Below, in pieces: positions 1-8,996 of a stretch of DNA of 64,000 nucleotides. Within the stretch, counting starts at the first letter, position 1. Every line of letters begins with the position of its first letter. The notes beneath the pieces were generated by a model. The model searched no databases. It was not told the DNA's origin and worked only from the letters and a program-made list of their open reading frames with translations. The stretch is taken from positions 186,001 through 250,000 of the forward strand of contig CAVWQV010000006.1 in the NCBI GenBank assembly GCA_963757115.1, read 5' to 3'. This DNA comes from CAVWQV01 sp963757115. Lineage in GTDB: Bacteria > Pseudomonadota > Alphaproteobacteria > Acetobacterales > Acetobacteraceae. Position numbers and translations under genes: made by a program.

Positions 1-179
1 AGCGCGCGGTCTCCCGCCCGCAGGCCGAGCGCATGACGCGCAGCGTGCGCGATACGGTTGGTAAGCCGATGGTACTCGGCGTAGGTGTAGCGTCGGTCGC
101 GCTCCACGTTGACGATCGCGATATTGTCCCTGAAGCGCAGCGCCATGGTCGACATGACGCGGCTGAAGTTGGTCTTCAT
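1..179 (-). CDS. Acyl-CoA synthetase (AMP-forming), N-terminal fragment, cut by window edge
   Basis: The first 59 residues of a protein running off the left edge. It begins MKTNFSRVMSTMALRFRDN and continues with a stretch of the type RRYTYAEYHRLTNRIAHA followed by GLRAGDRA, the usual opening of AMP-forming acyl-CoA ligases (alternate charged helix, then 'Y.EL...N..A..L...G...GDRV'). The ATG at 179 has a good GGAGGG Shine-Dalgarno about 10 bases upstream. It is divergent from the thioesterase at 284, so the 104 bp between them should hold both promoters. The substrate cannot be told from this part, and the nucleotide-binding loop lies outside the window. Confidence 0.7.
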   Translation of the reverse strand, partial: MKTNFSRVMSTMALRFRDNIAIVNVERDRRYTYAEYHRLTNRIAHAARHALGLRAGDRA

Positions 180-283
180 GCGCGCTTTTCCCTCCCTTCC
201 CGTCTCGGCGGGCCTTGTGCGGAGGGTCGGACGAATCGCCCGTGACTGCAACGAGAACCGAGGTCGCAGATAAGGAGACGCCG

Positions 284-688
284 ATGGACCCGCTGGAACG
301 ACTGAATCGGCTCAAGCTGCCGTTCGCCGAGCTGCTCGGCGTCCGCTACCGCGAGGCCGCGCTCGACAGGGTCGTCGCGACGCTCGTGGTGCGTGAGGAG
401 CTCTGCACCAGCCCAACCACCCTACATGGCGGCGCGATCATGGCCTTCGCCGACACGCTGGGCGCCGCCGGCACGGTGCTCAACCTGCCGGAGGGCGCCG
501 GGACGACGACCATCGAGAGCAAGACCAATTTCATCGCCGCCGCCCCCTTGGGCACGGAGGTGACCGGCGAGGCGACGCCGCTGCATCGCGGGCGGCGGAC
601 CATGGTGTGGCAGACCCGGATCACCGTCGCGCCAGGGGGAAAGCTGGTTGCCTTGGTGACGCAGACGCAGCTCGTGCTCGGCCCGTAA
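284..688 (+). CDS. PaaI-type acyl-CoA thioesterase (hotdog fold)
   Basis: A 134-residue hotdog-fold protein expected to hydrolyse acyl-CoA or aryl-CoA thioesters in the cytoplasm. The signature TTLHGGAIMAFADTLGAAG, near residues 45-63, carries the HGG loop and helix that form the active site in PaaI-family enzymes; the C-terminal strands (GRRTMVWQTRI, GKLVALVTQTQLVL) complete the fold. The ATG at 284 is preferred over an upstream in-frame start at 215 because AAGGAG lies 7 bases before it and homology-like sequence begins here. It is followed after 57 bp by an acyl-CoA ligase, so it probably clears or recycles CoA thioesters of the same pathway. Confidence 0.85.
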   Translation: MDPLERLNRLKLPFAELLGVRYREAALDRVVATLVVREELCTSPTTLHGGAIMAFADTLGAAGTVLNLPEGAGTTTIESKTNFIAAAPLGTEVTGEATPLHRGRRTMVWQTRITVAPGGKLVALVTQTQLVLGP

Positions 689-745
689 ATCGGTATTGCC
701 AAGGCCGCCCGCTCCGCCACACCTTGGTGCGCGGAGGATACCATC

Positions 746-2440
746 ATGATCGAGGCGGAGCCGAGCTACGCCAGCGGCCCTTCGGACGCGCCCATGCTGG
801 GCGAAACGATCGGATACCGCTTCGACCGTACGGTGGCGCGCTGGCCCGACCGGCCGGCCCTGATCGTCCGCCAGCAAGGGATCCGGTGGACCTGGGGCGA
901 GCTCGCCCGGCGAGTGGACGCCTTTGCCGCCGGGTTGCTGGCACTCGGATTGGAGCCGGGCGACCGGCTTGGCATTTGGTCGCTGAACAACGCAGAGTGG
1001 GTCGTCACCCAATACGCGGCGGCGAAGGCCGGGTTGATCCTGGTTAACATCAATCCGGCCTACCGCTTGTCGGAGTTGGAATATGCGCTGAACAAGGTCG
1101 GCTGCCGCGGCCTCGTCACGGCGACCGCGTTCAAGACCAGCGACTACATTGGCATGATAAACACGCTGGCGCCCGAGTTGCGCACCGCGGAGCCCGGCCG
1201 ACTGAAGGCCGCGCGGCTGCCCACCCTTCAGATCGTGGTTCAGATCGGCCCGGAGACGGCTCCGGGAGCCGTCCCGTTCGAACAGGTCTATGGGCGCGGC
1301 GGGGACGCCGAGCGAGCGCAGGTTGCGGATCTCGGTCGCAGCCTGCAGTTCGACGATCCGATCAACATCCAGTTCACGTCGGGCACGACGGGCGCACCCA
1401 AGGGAGCGACCCTCACTCATCACAACATCCTTAACAACGGTTACTTCATCGGGCGCATCCTTCGCTACACGGAGGCGGACAAGGTGTGCATCCCGGTGCC
1501 GATGTATCATTGCTTCGGCATGGTGATCGGCAGCCTTGCCTGCGTGACACACGGCGCAGCGATGGTGTTCCCGGGTGAGGGCTTCGACCCGCTTGCGACC
1601 ATGGCGACGGTGGCGGAAGAACGCTGTACTTCGCTCTATGGCGTGCCCACCATGTTCATCGCCGAGCTTGAGCACCCCGAGTTCCGCCGATTCGATTTCT
1701 CCAGTCTCCGCACCGGGGTGATGGCCGGCTCGCCCTGCCCGATCGAAGTGATGCGGCGCGTGGTGGAGCAGATGCACGCGCGCGACATCACCATCTGCTA
1801 CGGCATGACCGAAACCAGCCCGGTGAGCACCCAAAGTGCGACAGACAATTCACTGGCCCGGCGCGTGTCGACCGTGGGCCGGGTGCATCCGCATCTCGAG
1901 GTCAAGATCATCGACGCCGAGGGCCGGATCGTGCCGCGCGGCACCGCGGGCGAGTTTTGCACCCGCGGCTATTCCGTGATGCTCGGCTATTGGGACGACC
2001 CCGAGCGCACCGCTCAGGCAATCGACCGCGCCGGCTGGATGCACACCGGCGACCTCGCGACCATGGACGAGGAAGGCTTTTGTAACATCGTCGGCCGGAT
2101 CAAGGATCTGGTGATCCGCGGCGGGGAGAACGTCTACCCGCGCGAGGTGGAGGAGTTCCTGTATCGCCATCCGCGCATCGAGGAGGTGCAGGTGTTCGGT
2201 GTCGCGGACGCTCGCTTCGGCGAGGAGCTCTGCGCCTGGATCAAGCTGCGCGCGGGCCAAAGCCTGACCGAGCAGGAGGTGCGAGATTTTTGCCAAGGCC
2301 AGATCGCGCACTACAAGGTGCCACGCCACATCCGCTTCGTGGGCGAGTTTCCGATGACGGTCACGGGCAAGATGCAGAAGTTCCTGATGCGCGAAGCGAT
2401 GGAGCAGGAGCTTGGCGTCCAGGCGGCCCGGACCGCCTGA
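746..2440 (+). CDS. AMP-forming fatty/aryl acyl-CoA synthetase
   Basis: A 564-residue ANL-superfamily ligase that activates a carboxylic acid with ATP and CoA. The P-loop FTSGTTGAPKGATLTH is at about residues 210-225, the YGMTETSP motif follows near 350, and the C-terminal hinge region has GWMHTGDLATMDEEGF, GRIKDLVIRGGENVYP and the catalytic lysine segment PMTVTGKMQKFLMRE. Length and motif order match medium/long-chain fatty acyl-CoA synthetases. The ATG follows GGAGG by about 9 bases. It sits between a thioesterase and an ABC substrate-binding protein, suggesting uptake and activation of an organic acid; the actual acid is not predictable from sequence. Confidence 0.92.
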   Translation: MIEAEPSYASGPSDAPMLGETIGYRFDRTVARWPDRPALIVRQQGIRWTWGELARRVDAFAAGLLALGLEPGDRLGIWSLNNAEWVVTQYAAAKAGLILVNINPAYRLSELEYALNKVGCRGLVTATAFKTSDYIGMINTLAPELRTAEPGRLKAARLPTLQIVVQIGPETAPGAVPFEQVYGRGGDAERAQVADLGRSLQFDDPINIQFTSGTTGAPKGATLTHHNILNNGYFIGRILRYTEADKVCIPVPMYHCFGMVIGSLACVTHGAAMVFPGEGFDPLATMATVAEERCTSLYGVPTMFIAELEHPEFRRFDFSSLRTGVMAGSPCPIEVMRRVVEQMHARDITICYGMTETSPVSTQSATDNSLARRVSTVGRVHPHLEVKIIDAEGRIVPRGTAGEFCTRGYSVMLGYWDDPERTAQAIDRAGWMHTGDLATMDEEGFCNIVGRIKDLVIRGGENVYPREVEEFLYRHPRIEEVQVFGVADARFGEELCAWIKLRAGQSLTEQEVRDFCQGQIAHYKVPRHIRFVGEFPMTVTGKMQKFLMREAMEQELGVQAARTA

Positions 2441-2508
2441 CCCTGGTGCACTACCGGCCCCAGGCCTAAGCTCGTGCGAACAAAGAGGCATGGTCGGGGG
2501 AGGGTAGG

Positions 2509-3762
2509 GTGCTGAAACGTCGGCGGTTGATGCTTGCGACGGGGCTGGCGGCGGCGGGGGTCGGGCTACGCACCGCGCGGGCAGCCGACCCCATCACGAT
2601 CGGCTTCGGTATGGCGCTCACCGGCGGCATCGCGCCGAATGGCAAGGCGGCGCTGCTCGCGATGCAGATCTGGGAGGCAGACGTCAACGCCAAGGGTGGT
2701 CTGCTCGGACGCCCGGTGAAGCTGGTCTACTATGACGACCAGAGCAACCCGTCGACCGTCCCTGGCATCTACACGAAGCTTCTCGACGTCGATAAGGTCG
2801 ACTTCGTCCTCAGCGGCTACGGCACGAACTTGATCGGCCCCGCCATCCCGGTGGTGATGCAGCACGACGCGCTATTGCTTGGCCTATTCGGGCTCAATTC
2901 GAATGCCGAATTCAAGTATCCGAAGTATTTCTCGATGAACCCGGCCGGCGGCCCGCGGCCGGCGGAGGCTTTCGCGGAAGGCTTCTTTGCCGTCGCGATG
3001 GCGCAAAACCCGAAACCGCAGACCTTGGCGATTGTAGGCGCCGACGCGGAGTTTCCGCGCAACGCGATCGAGGGCGTGCTATCGGTCGCCAAGCGCGCCG
3101 GGCTCAAGGTGGTCTACAACAAGACGTACCCGCCCTCGACGGCGGACTACACGCCGATCGTGCGCGCGATCGGCGCGACCGACCCCGACATCGTGTTCGT
3201 CGCCTCCTATCCGCCCGATACGGTCGGCATGGTGCGCGCGAGCCGCGAAGTGGGCCTCAAGGCCAAGATCTTCGGCGGCGGCATGGTCGGGCTGCAATCG
3301 CCAGCGATCAAGACGCAACTCGGGCCGTTGCTGAACGGGATCACCGTCTACGACTATTTCCTGCCTTGGGCCAAGGTCGCCACCCCCGAGGCTTTGGCTT
3401 TCCTCAAGGTGTATCAGGCAAAGGCGCCCAGCGCGGGCGTGGATCTGCTGGGCTACTATCTTCCGCCGTTCGCGTACTCCAACGTGCAGGTGTTGCAGCA
3501 GGCGATCGAGGCGACCAAGACGCTCGACCAGGATAAACTCGCGGACTACATCCGCACGCACAGCTTCAAGACGATCGTGGGCGAGATCAAATACGGCCCC
3601 AACAGCGAGTGGGCCAAGGCGCGGGTGCTGACCGTGCAGTTCCAGAATGTCGCCGGCAACGACCTCGAGCAGTTCAAGGAGCCGAAGACCGAGGTCATCC
3701 TCTGGCCGGAGGAGGAGAAGACCGGGACCTTGATGTACCCGTACAGCGATCTGAAGCGCTAA
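2509..3762 (+). CDS. Branched-chain-amino-acid-type ABC transporter substrate-binding protein
   Basis: A 417-residue periplasmic binding protein of the LivJ/urea-amide class. The N-terminus is an export signal with a basic start (MLKRRRLMLATGLAAAGVG) and cleavage probably after ARA, residue 25. The mature part starts DPITIGFGMALTGGIAPNG, typical of type-1 periplasmic folds, and ANKGG-like 'VNAKGGLLGRPVKLVYYDDQ' follows. The GTG start at 2509 is supported by GGGGGAGGG just upstream. It is on the strand opposite to LivFGMH at 5.6-8.9 kb, which is the likely membrane partner. Ligand is uncertain; nearby acyl-CoA ligases favour an organic acid over an amino acid. Confidence 0.92.
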   Translation: MLKRRRLMLATGLAAAGVGLRTARAADPITIGFGMALTGGIAPNGKAALLAMQIWEADVNAKGGLLGRPVKLVYYDDQSNPSTVPGIYTKLLDVDKVDFVLSGYGTNLIGPAIPVVMQHDALLLGLFGLNSNAEFKYPKYFSMNPAGGPRPAEAFAEGFFAVAMAQNPKPQTLAIVGADAEFPRNAIEGVLSVAKRAGLKVVYNKTYPPSTADYTPIVRAIGATDPDIVFVASYPPDTVGMVRASREVGLKAKIFGGGMVGLQSPAIKTQLGPLLNGITVYDYFLPWAKVATPEALAFLKVYQAKAPSAGVDLLGYYLPPFAYSNVQVLQQAIEATKTLDQDKLADYIRTHSFKTIVGEIKYGPNSEWAKARVLTVQFQNVAGNDLEQFKEPKTEVILWPEEEKTGTLMYPYSDLKR

Positions 3763-3768
3763 TGCCCG

Positions 3769-5571
3769 ATGTCCTGCCGCGCTGCCGGAATGGCCCCGAT
3801 TAGGGGTCACGCTCGGGTCGCGCTTTGCGGTGTGTTGCTGTCCTTCGCGATCATCCGGACCTATCCGGCATGGGCTGCCTCGGCTCCCGCGGTGGAAGAC
3901 GCGCAAGGCATGGTGGTTTCCTCGCAGCGGCTCGCATCCGAAGTGGGCGCCACGATCCTCAAAGCCGGCGGCAATGCGGTCGATGCGGCCGTCGCCGTTG
4001 GTTACGCGGAGGCGGTGGTGAACCCGTGCTGTGGCAACATCGGCGGCGGCGGCTTCATGGTGCTGCACACGGCGGATGGCCGCGACCGGTTCATCAACTT
4101 CCGCGAAAAGGCACCCGCCGCAGCGCGGCACGACATGTTCTTGGACACCCACGGAAACATCATCAAGGATTTGAGCCTCTACGGTTACAAGGCCGCCGGC
4201 GTGCCTGGCACGGTGCTCGGCCTGGATACGGCGCTGCACGAATACGGCACCATGGAGCGTGCCGTGGTGATGGCGCCCGCGATCCGCTTGGCGCGGGACG
4301 GCTTCGTGCTGACCCGCGCGGACACCGACTTCCTGGACGTTCGCACCGACCGGTTCCGCACCCAGCCCAACGTCGCCCGCGTGTTCTTGCGTCCGGACGG
4401 CAGCCGCCTGCAACCCGGCGATCGTCTCATTCAGCCCGATCTGGCCCGGACCTTGGAGCTCATCGCAAAGGGCGGTGCGGAGGCTTTCTACCACGGACCG
4501 ATCGCCGCGAAGGTGGAGGCCGCCTCGCGCGAGAACGGCGGCTTGCTGACCGCGGCCGACTTCGCGGCGTACACTATCACCGAGTCGGACCCGCTGCGCT
4601 GCGAGTACCGGGGCTATGTTTTCCTGTCCGCGCCGCCGCCGTCCTCGGGCGGAGTGACGTTATGCGAAATCCTGGACATCCTCACCGGCTACGACATGAA
4701 CGCCCTCGGTTGGCACTCGGCGGCTTCCGTGCACCTGATGGTCGAGGCAATGCGCAATGCCTATTTGGACCGCAACACCGATCTCGGTGACCCGGCGTTC
4801 GTCGCCAATCCGACAGATAGGCTGCTGTCGCAGGATTACGCCGCGCAAATCCGTGGCACGATCGCGCCCGACAAGGCAGGCAACTCCCGAACGCTGGTCC
4901 CCGGCGTGTCGCCGCACGAGAAGCCAGAAACGACGCACATCTCCATCCTCGACCACGCGGGGAACGCGGTCAGTCTGACCTACACCCTGAACGGTATGTT
5001 CGGAGCGGTTGTGATGGCCGGCGACACCGGGTTCCTGCTCAACGACGAGATGGACGACTTTACGGTCAAACCCGACGTGCCAAATTTGTCTGGCCTTGTG
5101 CAGGGCCGGGCAAACAGCATTGCACCCGGTAAGCGCCCCCTGTCGTCAATGGCCCCGACGGTGGTTACCAAAGACGGCCGTGTCGCCATAATCCTAGGTT
5201 CGCCCGGCGGATCGCGCATCATCACGGTTACGCTCGAAACGGCGCTGAACATGATCGACTACGGGATGCAGCCACAGGAAGCGGTGGATGCTCCCCGGAT
5301 CCATCATCAATGGTTGCCGGACGTGGTATACGCGGAGCCGTTCGCGTTGTCGCCGGACACGGCGAAGCTGCTGACGGACATGGGCTACAAGATCGCCATC
5401 CAGAAGCCCTGGGGGGCCGCGGAGATCATCGAGGTGGGCCCGTCCCGGCCAACTGGGAGCGAGCCCGCGTCGAGCGGCAACGACAGCTCGAGAACTGGCA
5501 TGATGCGGCCCGGCCTGCTGTACGGGGCTAACGACAACCGCCGCCCGGCGGGCGCTGCCGTCGGCGAGTAG
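3769..5571 (+). CDS. ggt: Gamma-glutamyltransferase precursor
   Basis: A 600-residue periplasmic Ntn hydrolase that transfers or hydrolyses the gamma-glutamyl group of glutathione and related amides. A hydrophobic signal segment covers about residues 17-37. MVVSSQRLASEVGATILKAGGNAVDAAVA is the usual large-subunit start, and the autoprocessing site is KPETTHISILD, with the new N-terminal catalytic threonine near residue 388. The small-subunit glycine motif GSPGGSRIITVTLETALN is present, as are the RPLSSMAPT residues that bind the glutamyl group. It begins 6 bp after the binding-protein stop, so the two are probably cotranscribed; the link between them is not obvious. It converges with livF. 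Confidence 0.93.
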   Translation: MSCRAAGMAPIRGHARVALCGVLLSFAIIRTYPAWAASAPAVEDAQGMVVSSQRLASEVGATILKAGGNAVDAAVAVGYAEAVVNPCCGNIGGGGFMVLHTADGRDRFINFREKAPAAARHDMFLDTHGNIIKDLSLYGYKAAGVPGTVLGLDTALHEYGTMERAVVMAPAIRLARDGFVLTRADTDFLDVRTDRFRTQPNVARVFLRPDGSRLQPGDRLIQPDLARTLELIAKGGAEAFYHGPIAAKVEAASRENGGLLTAADFAAYTITESDPLRCEYRGYVFLSAPPPSSGGVTLCEILDILTGYDMNALGWHSAASVHLMVEAMRNAYLDRNTDLGDPAFVANPTDRLLSQDYAAQIRGTIAPDKAGNSRTLVPGVSPHEKPETTHISILDHAGNAVSLTYTLNGMFGAVVMAGDTGFLLNDEMDDFTVKPDVPNLSGLVQGRANSIAPGKRPLSSMAPTVVTKDGRVAIILGSPGGSRIITVTLETALNMIDYGMQPQEAVDAPRIHHQWLPDVVYAEPFALSPDTAKLLTDMGYKIAIQKPWGAAEIIEVGPSRPTGSEPASSGNDSSRTGMMRPGLLYGANDNRRPAGAAVGE

Positions 5572-5586
5572 CGGCGGCTTTCGCGT

Positions 5587-6318
5587 TCAAAGCCCGAGGT
5601 AGAACTGCCGGATCAGCTCGTTGTTATTGAGCTCGTCGGCCGAGCCGCCTTCGAACTCGATCCGGCCATGGACGATGACGTAGCCGCGGTCGGCGATGCG
5701 TATGGCTTGGGTGAAATTCTGTTCGGCCATCAGCACGGTCAGCTCGAAACCTGCCTTCAGCTCGGCGATCTTGTCGATGGTACGACGCACGAGCAGCGGC
5801 GCGAGACCCACCGAGGGCTCGTCCACGAGCAGGATGCGCGGCGACGTCATCAGGGCGCGCCCGAGTGCTAGCATCTGTTGCTCTCCGCCGCTCATGCTGC
5901 CGGCGAGCTGCCGACGCCGCTCCTTAAGTCGCGGAAAGGTTTCGAAGCAGAAATCGAGATTCCGCGCGATCGCGGCTCGTGCCGAACGACGATAGGCGCC
6001 GAGCAGCAGGTTCTCCGTAACCGACAAGCGGGGGAACAGCCGGCGCCCCTCGGGAACGAAGGCGATGCCGAGATCGACGATGTCCTCGGTCGCGCGCCCG
6101 ACAAGCTCGTGGCTTTGCCCGTCGAGCTCGGCGGTGATGCTGCCGGCGCTCGGGCGCACGATGCCCATCACGCATTTCATCACCGTGCTCTTGCCGTTGC
6201 CGTTGGTTCCGAGCAGCGCCACCGTTTCGCCTCCAGCGATCCGCAGCGAGACGCCGTGCAGCACGCGGACGGAACCGTAGCCGGCCTCCAGGCCTGCGAT
6301 GGAAAGGCTACTCGCCAA
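5587..6318 (-). CDS. livF: Branched-chain-type ABC transporter ATP-binding protein LivF
   Basis: The second ATPase of a LivFGMH importer. It has Walker A GTNGNGKSTVMK, the ABC signature MSGGEQQMLALGRALM, Walker B ILLVDEPSVGLAP and the H-loop region. I place the start at a TTG at 6318 (MASSLSIAGLEAGYG): this gives the normal LivF N-terminus, 243 residues and a GGTGGAG site about 10 bases upstream. A longer frame back to 6399 adds 27 residues unlike the family. The start overlaps the end of livG by 11 bp, implying translational coupling. It is the last gene of the minus-strand transporter operon. Confidence 0.9.
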   Translation of the reverse strand: MASSLSIAGLEAGYGSVRVLHGVSLRIAGGETVALLGTNGNGKSTVMKCVMGIVRPSAGSITAELDGQSHELVGRATEDIVDLGIAFVPEGRRLFPRLSVTENLLLGAYRRSARAAIARNLDFCFETFPRLKERRRQLAGSMSGGEQQMLALGRALMTSPRILLVDEPSVGLAPLLVRRTIDKIAELKAGFELTVLMAEQNFTQAIRIADRGYVIVHGRIEFEGGSADELNNNELIRQFYLGL

Positions 6319-7042
6319 GATAGGCGCGCTCCACCTCGGGGTTGCGCACCACCTCGGCAGGCAGGCCGTCGGCAATCTTGCGGCCGGCCACGAGCACAAC
6401 GAGCCGCTGCGAAAACTGCATGACCGCGCGCATGATGTGCTCGATCAGCACCACGGTGACGCCCGTCTCGTTCAGTTGCAGCAGCAGGGCGAGAATCTCA
6501 TCGACCTCGCCGTGCGACAGGCCCGCCATCGGTTCATCGGCGATCAGCAGCTTGGGTTCGGCGGCGACGGCGCGGGCAAGCTCGAGCTTGCGCATCTCAA
6601 TCTGCGTGAGGTCGCCCGGCCGCCGCTCCGCCTTGGCCTCCAGCCCGACCAGGCGCAGCACGGCGCGGCAGCGCTCCGGGATGCTGGCGGCGTTGGGGCG
6701 CAGGCCGCGGGCGTGGACGGTATATTCGAGCGGGATGCGGAGATTGTCGGCCACCGTCAGGCTGACAAAGGGCCGCGGAAGTTGAAAACTGCGCGCGAGC
6801 CCAAGACGCGTGCGCTGGTGGGCGAGCATCCCGTCCAGCGCCTCTCCGGCGAAGCGCACGCTGCCACGATCGTTGCGCAAAGTGCCGCTGACGCAGTTGA
6901 CCAAGGTGCTCTTGCCCGAGCCGTTCGGCCCGATCAGGCCGACGCGCTCGCCCGCCGCGATCGACAGCTCGATGTCCTGGAGTGCGATGAAGCCGCCGAA
7001 CCGCTTGCCGAGGCCGGCAATCTCGAGCAGGGCCCCGCTCAT
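6308..7042 (-). CDS. livG: Branched-chain-type ABC transporter ATP-binding protein LivG
   Basis: A 244-residue ATPase with Walker A GPNGSGKSTLVN, the LivG-typical GLARSFQLPRPFVSLTVADN, a degenerate signature LTQIEMRKLELARAVA, and Walker B LLIADEPMAGLSHGE. The C-terminal tail VVRNPEVERAYLGE is characteristic of LivG-family proteins. It overlaps livM by 4 bp (ATGA) and livF by 11 bp, so the set is one operon. The signature reads LTQIEM rather than LSGGQ, which is usual for LivG rather than a defect. Confidence 0.93.
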   Translation of the reverse strand: MSGALLEIAGLGKRFGGFIALQDIELSIAAGERVGLIGPNGSGKSTLVNCVSGTLRNDRGSVRFAGEALDGMLAHQRTRLGLARSFQLPRPFVSLTVADNLRIPLEYTVHARGLRPNAASIPERCRAVLRLVGLEAKAERRPGDLTQIEMRKLELARAVAAEPKLLIADEPMAGLSHGEVDEILALLLQLNETGVTVVLIEHIMRAVMQFSQRLVVLVAGRKIADGLPAEVVRNPEVERAYLGE

Positions 7043-7983
7043 GGCTCGGGTCGGGTGCTTGCGCGCATCAAGCCGATCAGGCCGTTCGGCGCCAGGATCA
7101 CGAAGCCAATGAGCACCAGACCGACGATGAGCAGGTTCACGGCCGACGAGATCGTCACGGTCGCAACCTGCTCGAGGCTACCGAGCAGCACGGCGCCGAT
7201 AACCGGGCCGAGCCAGCTTGTCGTGCCGCCGATCAGCGGCATCGCGATGCTGTTCACGGCATATGTCAGGCTGAATGCGGAAGGCGGATCGAGATACGAG
7301 ACGTAGTATGGCAGCGGCGCCCCGGCCATGCCCATCAACGCACCCGACAGAGCGGTCGCCACCAGCTTGAGCCGCAATGTCGGCACCCCGGACGCTTCGG
7401 CCGCGAGCTCGTCATCACGGATTGCGGCGAAACCGTATCCCAAGCGCGAACGCTCGATCGCGCGCGCGACGAGCACCGCGACCACCACGAGGCAGAGCAT
7501 CACTAAGAACAGGTAGTCGATGTAGGGGCCGCCCATCACGGGTGCGAGACGCGGGCGCACGACGTACGCGCCGCGCGAGCCACCGATGAAATCCCAGTTG
7601 ACGACAAGCGTTTGCGCCACGACGGCGAGCGCGAGGGTGGCGATCGCGAAGAAGACGCCCCTGAGGCGAAGCGTCAGATAGCCCATGCCGAGCCCGACGA
7701 CGCCGGACAGCATCCCGCCGGCCAGCATTAGGAACGGCATCGGCAGCGGATGGAGTTTGTGGATCGCGACCGAGGTGTAGGCCCCAAGCGCGAAGAACGC
7801 GGCGGTGCCGAAGTTCACGTACCCGGTGTAGCCGCCCAGGATGTTCCACGCGGTTCCGAGCACGACATATTGCAGGACGACATACCCGGCGAAGAAGACG
7901 TACGGATTGCCGATCCACAGCGCCGCGCCGAACACCAGGGCCGCCACCGTAGCGACCAGCAGCGCGAAGGGCAGCGTGCGCAC
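7039..7983 (-). CDS. livM: Branched-chain-type ABC transporter permease LivM
   Basis: A 314-residue inner-membrane permease with about ten hydrophobic segments. Family landmarks are VLGTAWNILGGYTGYVNFGTAAFFALGAY and the cytoplasmic coupling loop RSRLGYGFAAIRDDELAAEASGVP that contacts the ATPases, followed by GAPLPYYVSYLDPPSAFS. It starts with GTG at 7983, 3 bp after the livH stop, and overlaps livG by 4 bp. Confidence 0.92.
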   Translation of the reverse strand: MRTLPFALLVATVAALVFGAALWIGNPYVFFAGYVVLQYVVLGTAWNILGGYTGYVNFGTAAFFALGAYTSVAIHKLHPLPMPFLMLAGGMLSGVVGLGMGYLTLRLRGVFFAIATLALAVVAQTLVVNWDFIGGSRGAYVVRPRLAPVMGGPYIDYLFLVMLCLVVVAVLVARAIERSRLGYGFAAIRDDELAAEASGVPTLRLKLVATALSGALMGMAGAPLPYYVSYLDPPSAFSLTYAVNSIAMPLIGGTTSWLGPVIGAVLLGSLEQVATVTISSAVNLLIVGLVLIGFVILAPNGLIGLMRASTRPEP

Positions 7984-7986
7984 GCG

Positions 7987-8857
7987 CTAGCGCCCCAGCA
8001 AGCCGACCGGACGAACGGCGAGAGTGGCCAGCAAGAGACCGAACGAAACGGCGGGGGACCAGGACGGCCCGTAGAAGGTCGAGGTCAGGCTTTCGGCGAC
8101 GCCGAGCAGGGCGGCAGCAATCAGCATGCCCGGAAAGCTGCCCAAGCCGCCCAGCACGCAGATGGCGAACACGCGGCCAATATAGTCGCGGGTGATTGAG
8201 GGCTCGACCGGCTGGATCACGATCAGGATGGCGCCCGCCACCGAGGCGGTGGCGATCGAGAGGCCGAACGCAACGCGTTTGATGCGCCGCGGGTCCGCCG
8301 CCATCAGCCGCAGCGCCAGCTGGTCCTGTGCCACGGCGAGGATGGCTCGCCCGGTGAACGTCCGTGACAGGAACAGCTGCAGCCCGCCCATCATCGCCAG
8401 CGAAACGACGCACGGCACCAAGAGCCGCAGCGGCAGATCGATCGCGCCGAGATGCAGAGCTCGGCCCCATATAGGGCGCCTCGACCGACCGGTAATCCAC
8501 GCCGAACAGCAGCACGAGCGCCACTTCGGTCACGAACAACAGGCCGAAGAAGAAGGCGAGTCCTTGCAGCGATTGATCGCCCCGGCGTTCGAACGCCCAG
8601 TGATAGATGACGTAAATGAGCACGCCGAGCGCATAGAACGCGGGTGCGGCGATGACGCTCGCGGCAATCGGGTCGACACCCCAACGAGCATTGGCGAGGT
8701 AGGCGACGTAGGAACCGAGCACGATGAACGCGGGATGCGCGATGTTGACGATGTCGAGCATTCCGAAGGAGATCGAAACCCCGACCGTCACCGCCGCATA
8801 AAACCCGCCGAGCAGCAGGCCGGAGACGACGGCGTTGCCGAGCAGGGCCAGATCCAT
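7987..8857 (-). CDS. livH: Branched-chain-type ABC transporter permease LivH, one frame break
   Basis: The second permease. The N-terminal part, from the ATG at 8857 (MDLALLGNAVVSGLLLGGF), contains SFGMLDIVNIAHPAFIVLGS, the LivH hallmark, and runs to EAPYMGPS. There the reading must move by one base, around 8457-8462, to continue LHLGAIDLPLRLLVPC and then the coupling-loop segment AVAQDQLALRLMAADPRRI. One extra base relative to an intact gene explains it; no residues are lost and no other stop is present. The total of about 290 residues is normal. A sequence error is more likely than true loss, because livM, livG and livF are intact. Confidence 0.85.
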
Positions 8858-8915
8858 ATCAGGCGGCCCCGCGTTCGCGTGGCATTGTTCGTTCCTTCCC
8901 TTGCCCACATCCGAT

Positions 8916-8935
8916 CCTCTCCTAGACGGGAGAGG
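8916..8935. other. Small inverted repeat upstream of livH
   Basis: CCTCTCC and GGAGAGG flank a 6-base loop in the 139-bp gap between the acyl-CoA ligase stop (8997) and livH. It has no T tract on either strand, so it could be a weak attenuator or an operator for the transporter operon. No other feature was recognised in this gap. Confidence 0.25.
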
Positions 8936-8996
8936 TCGCATTTGGGCGCTTGTCGTTGTCGTCATGAAGCCATGCGCGGGAGGACTGTGGCTAAAG

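Noticed and set aside
422..1834. Long antisense open frames, such as the 470-codon one on the minus strand here
   Set aside because: They are mirror frames of GC-rich genes, lack family motifs and ribosome sites, and their partners on the other strand are clearly real.
5587..6399. Longer LivF starting at 6399
   Set aside because: The extra 27 residues are antisense-like, overlap livG by 92 bp, and do not resemble LivF; the TTG at 6318 fits the family start.
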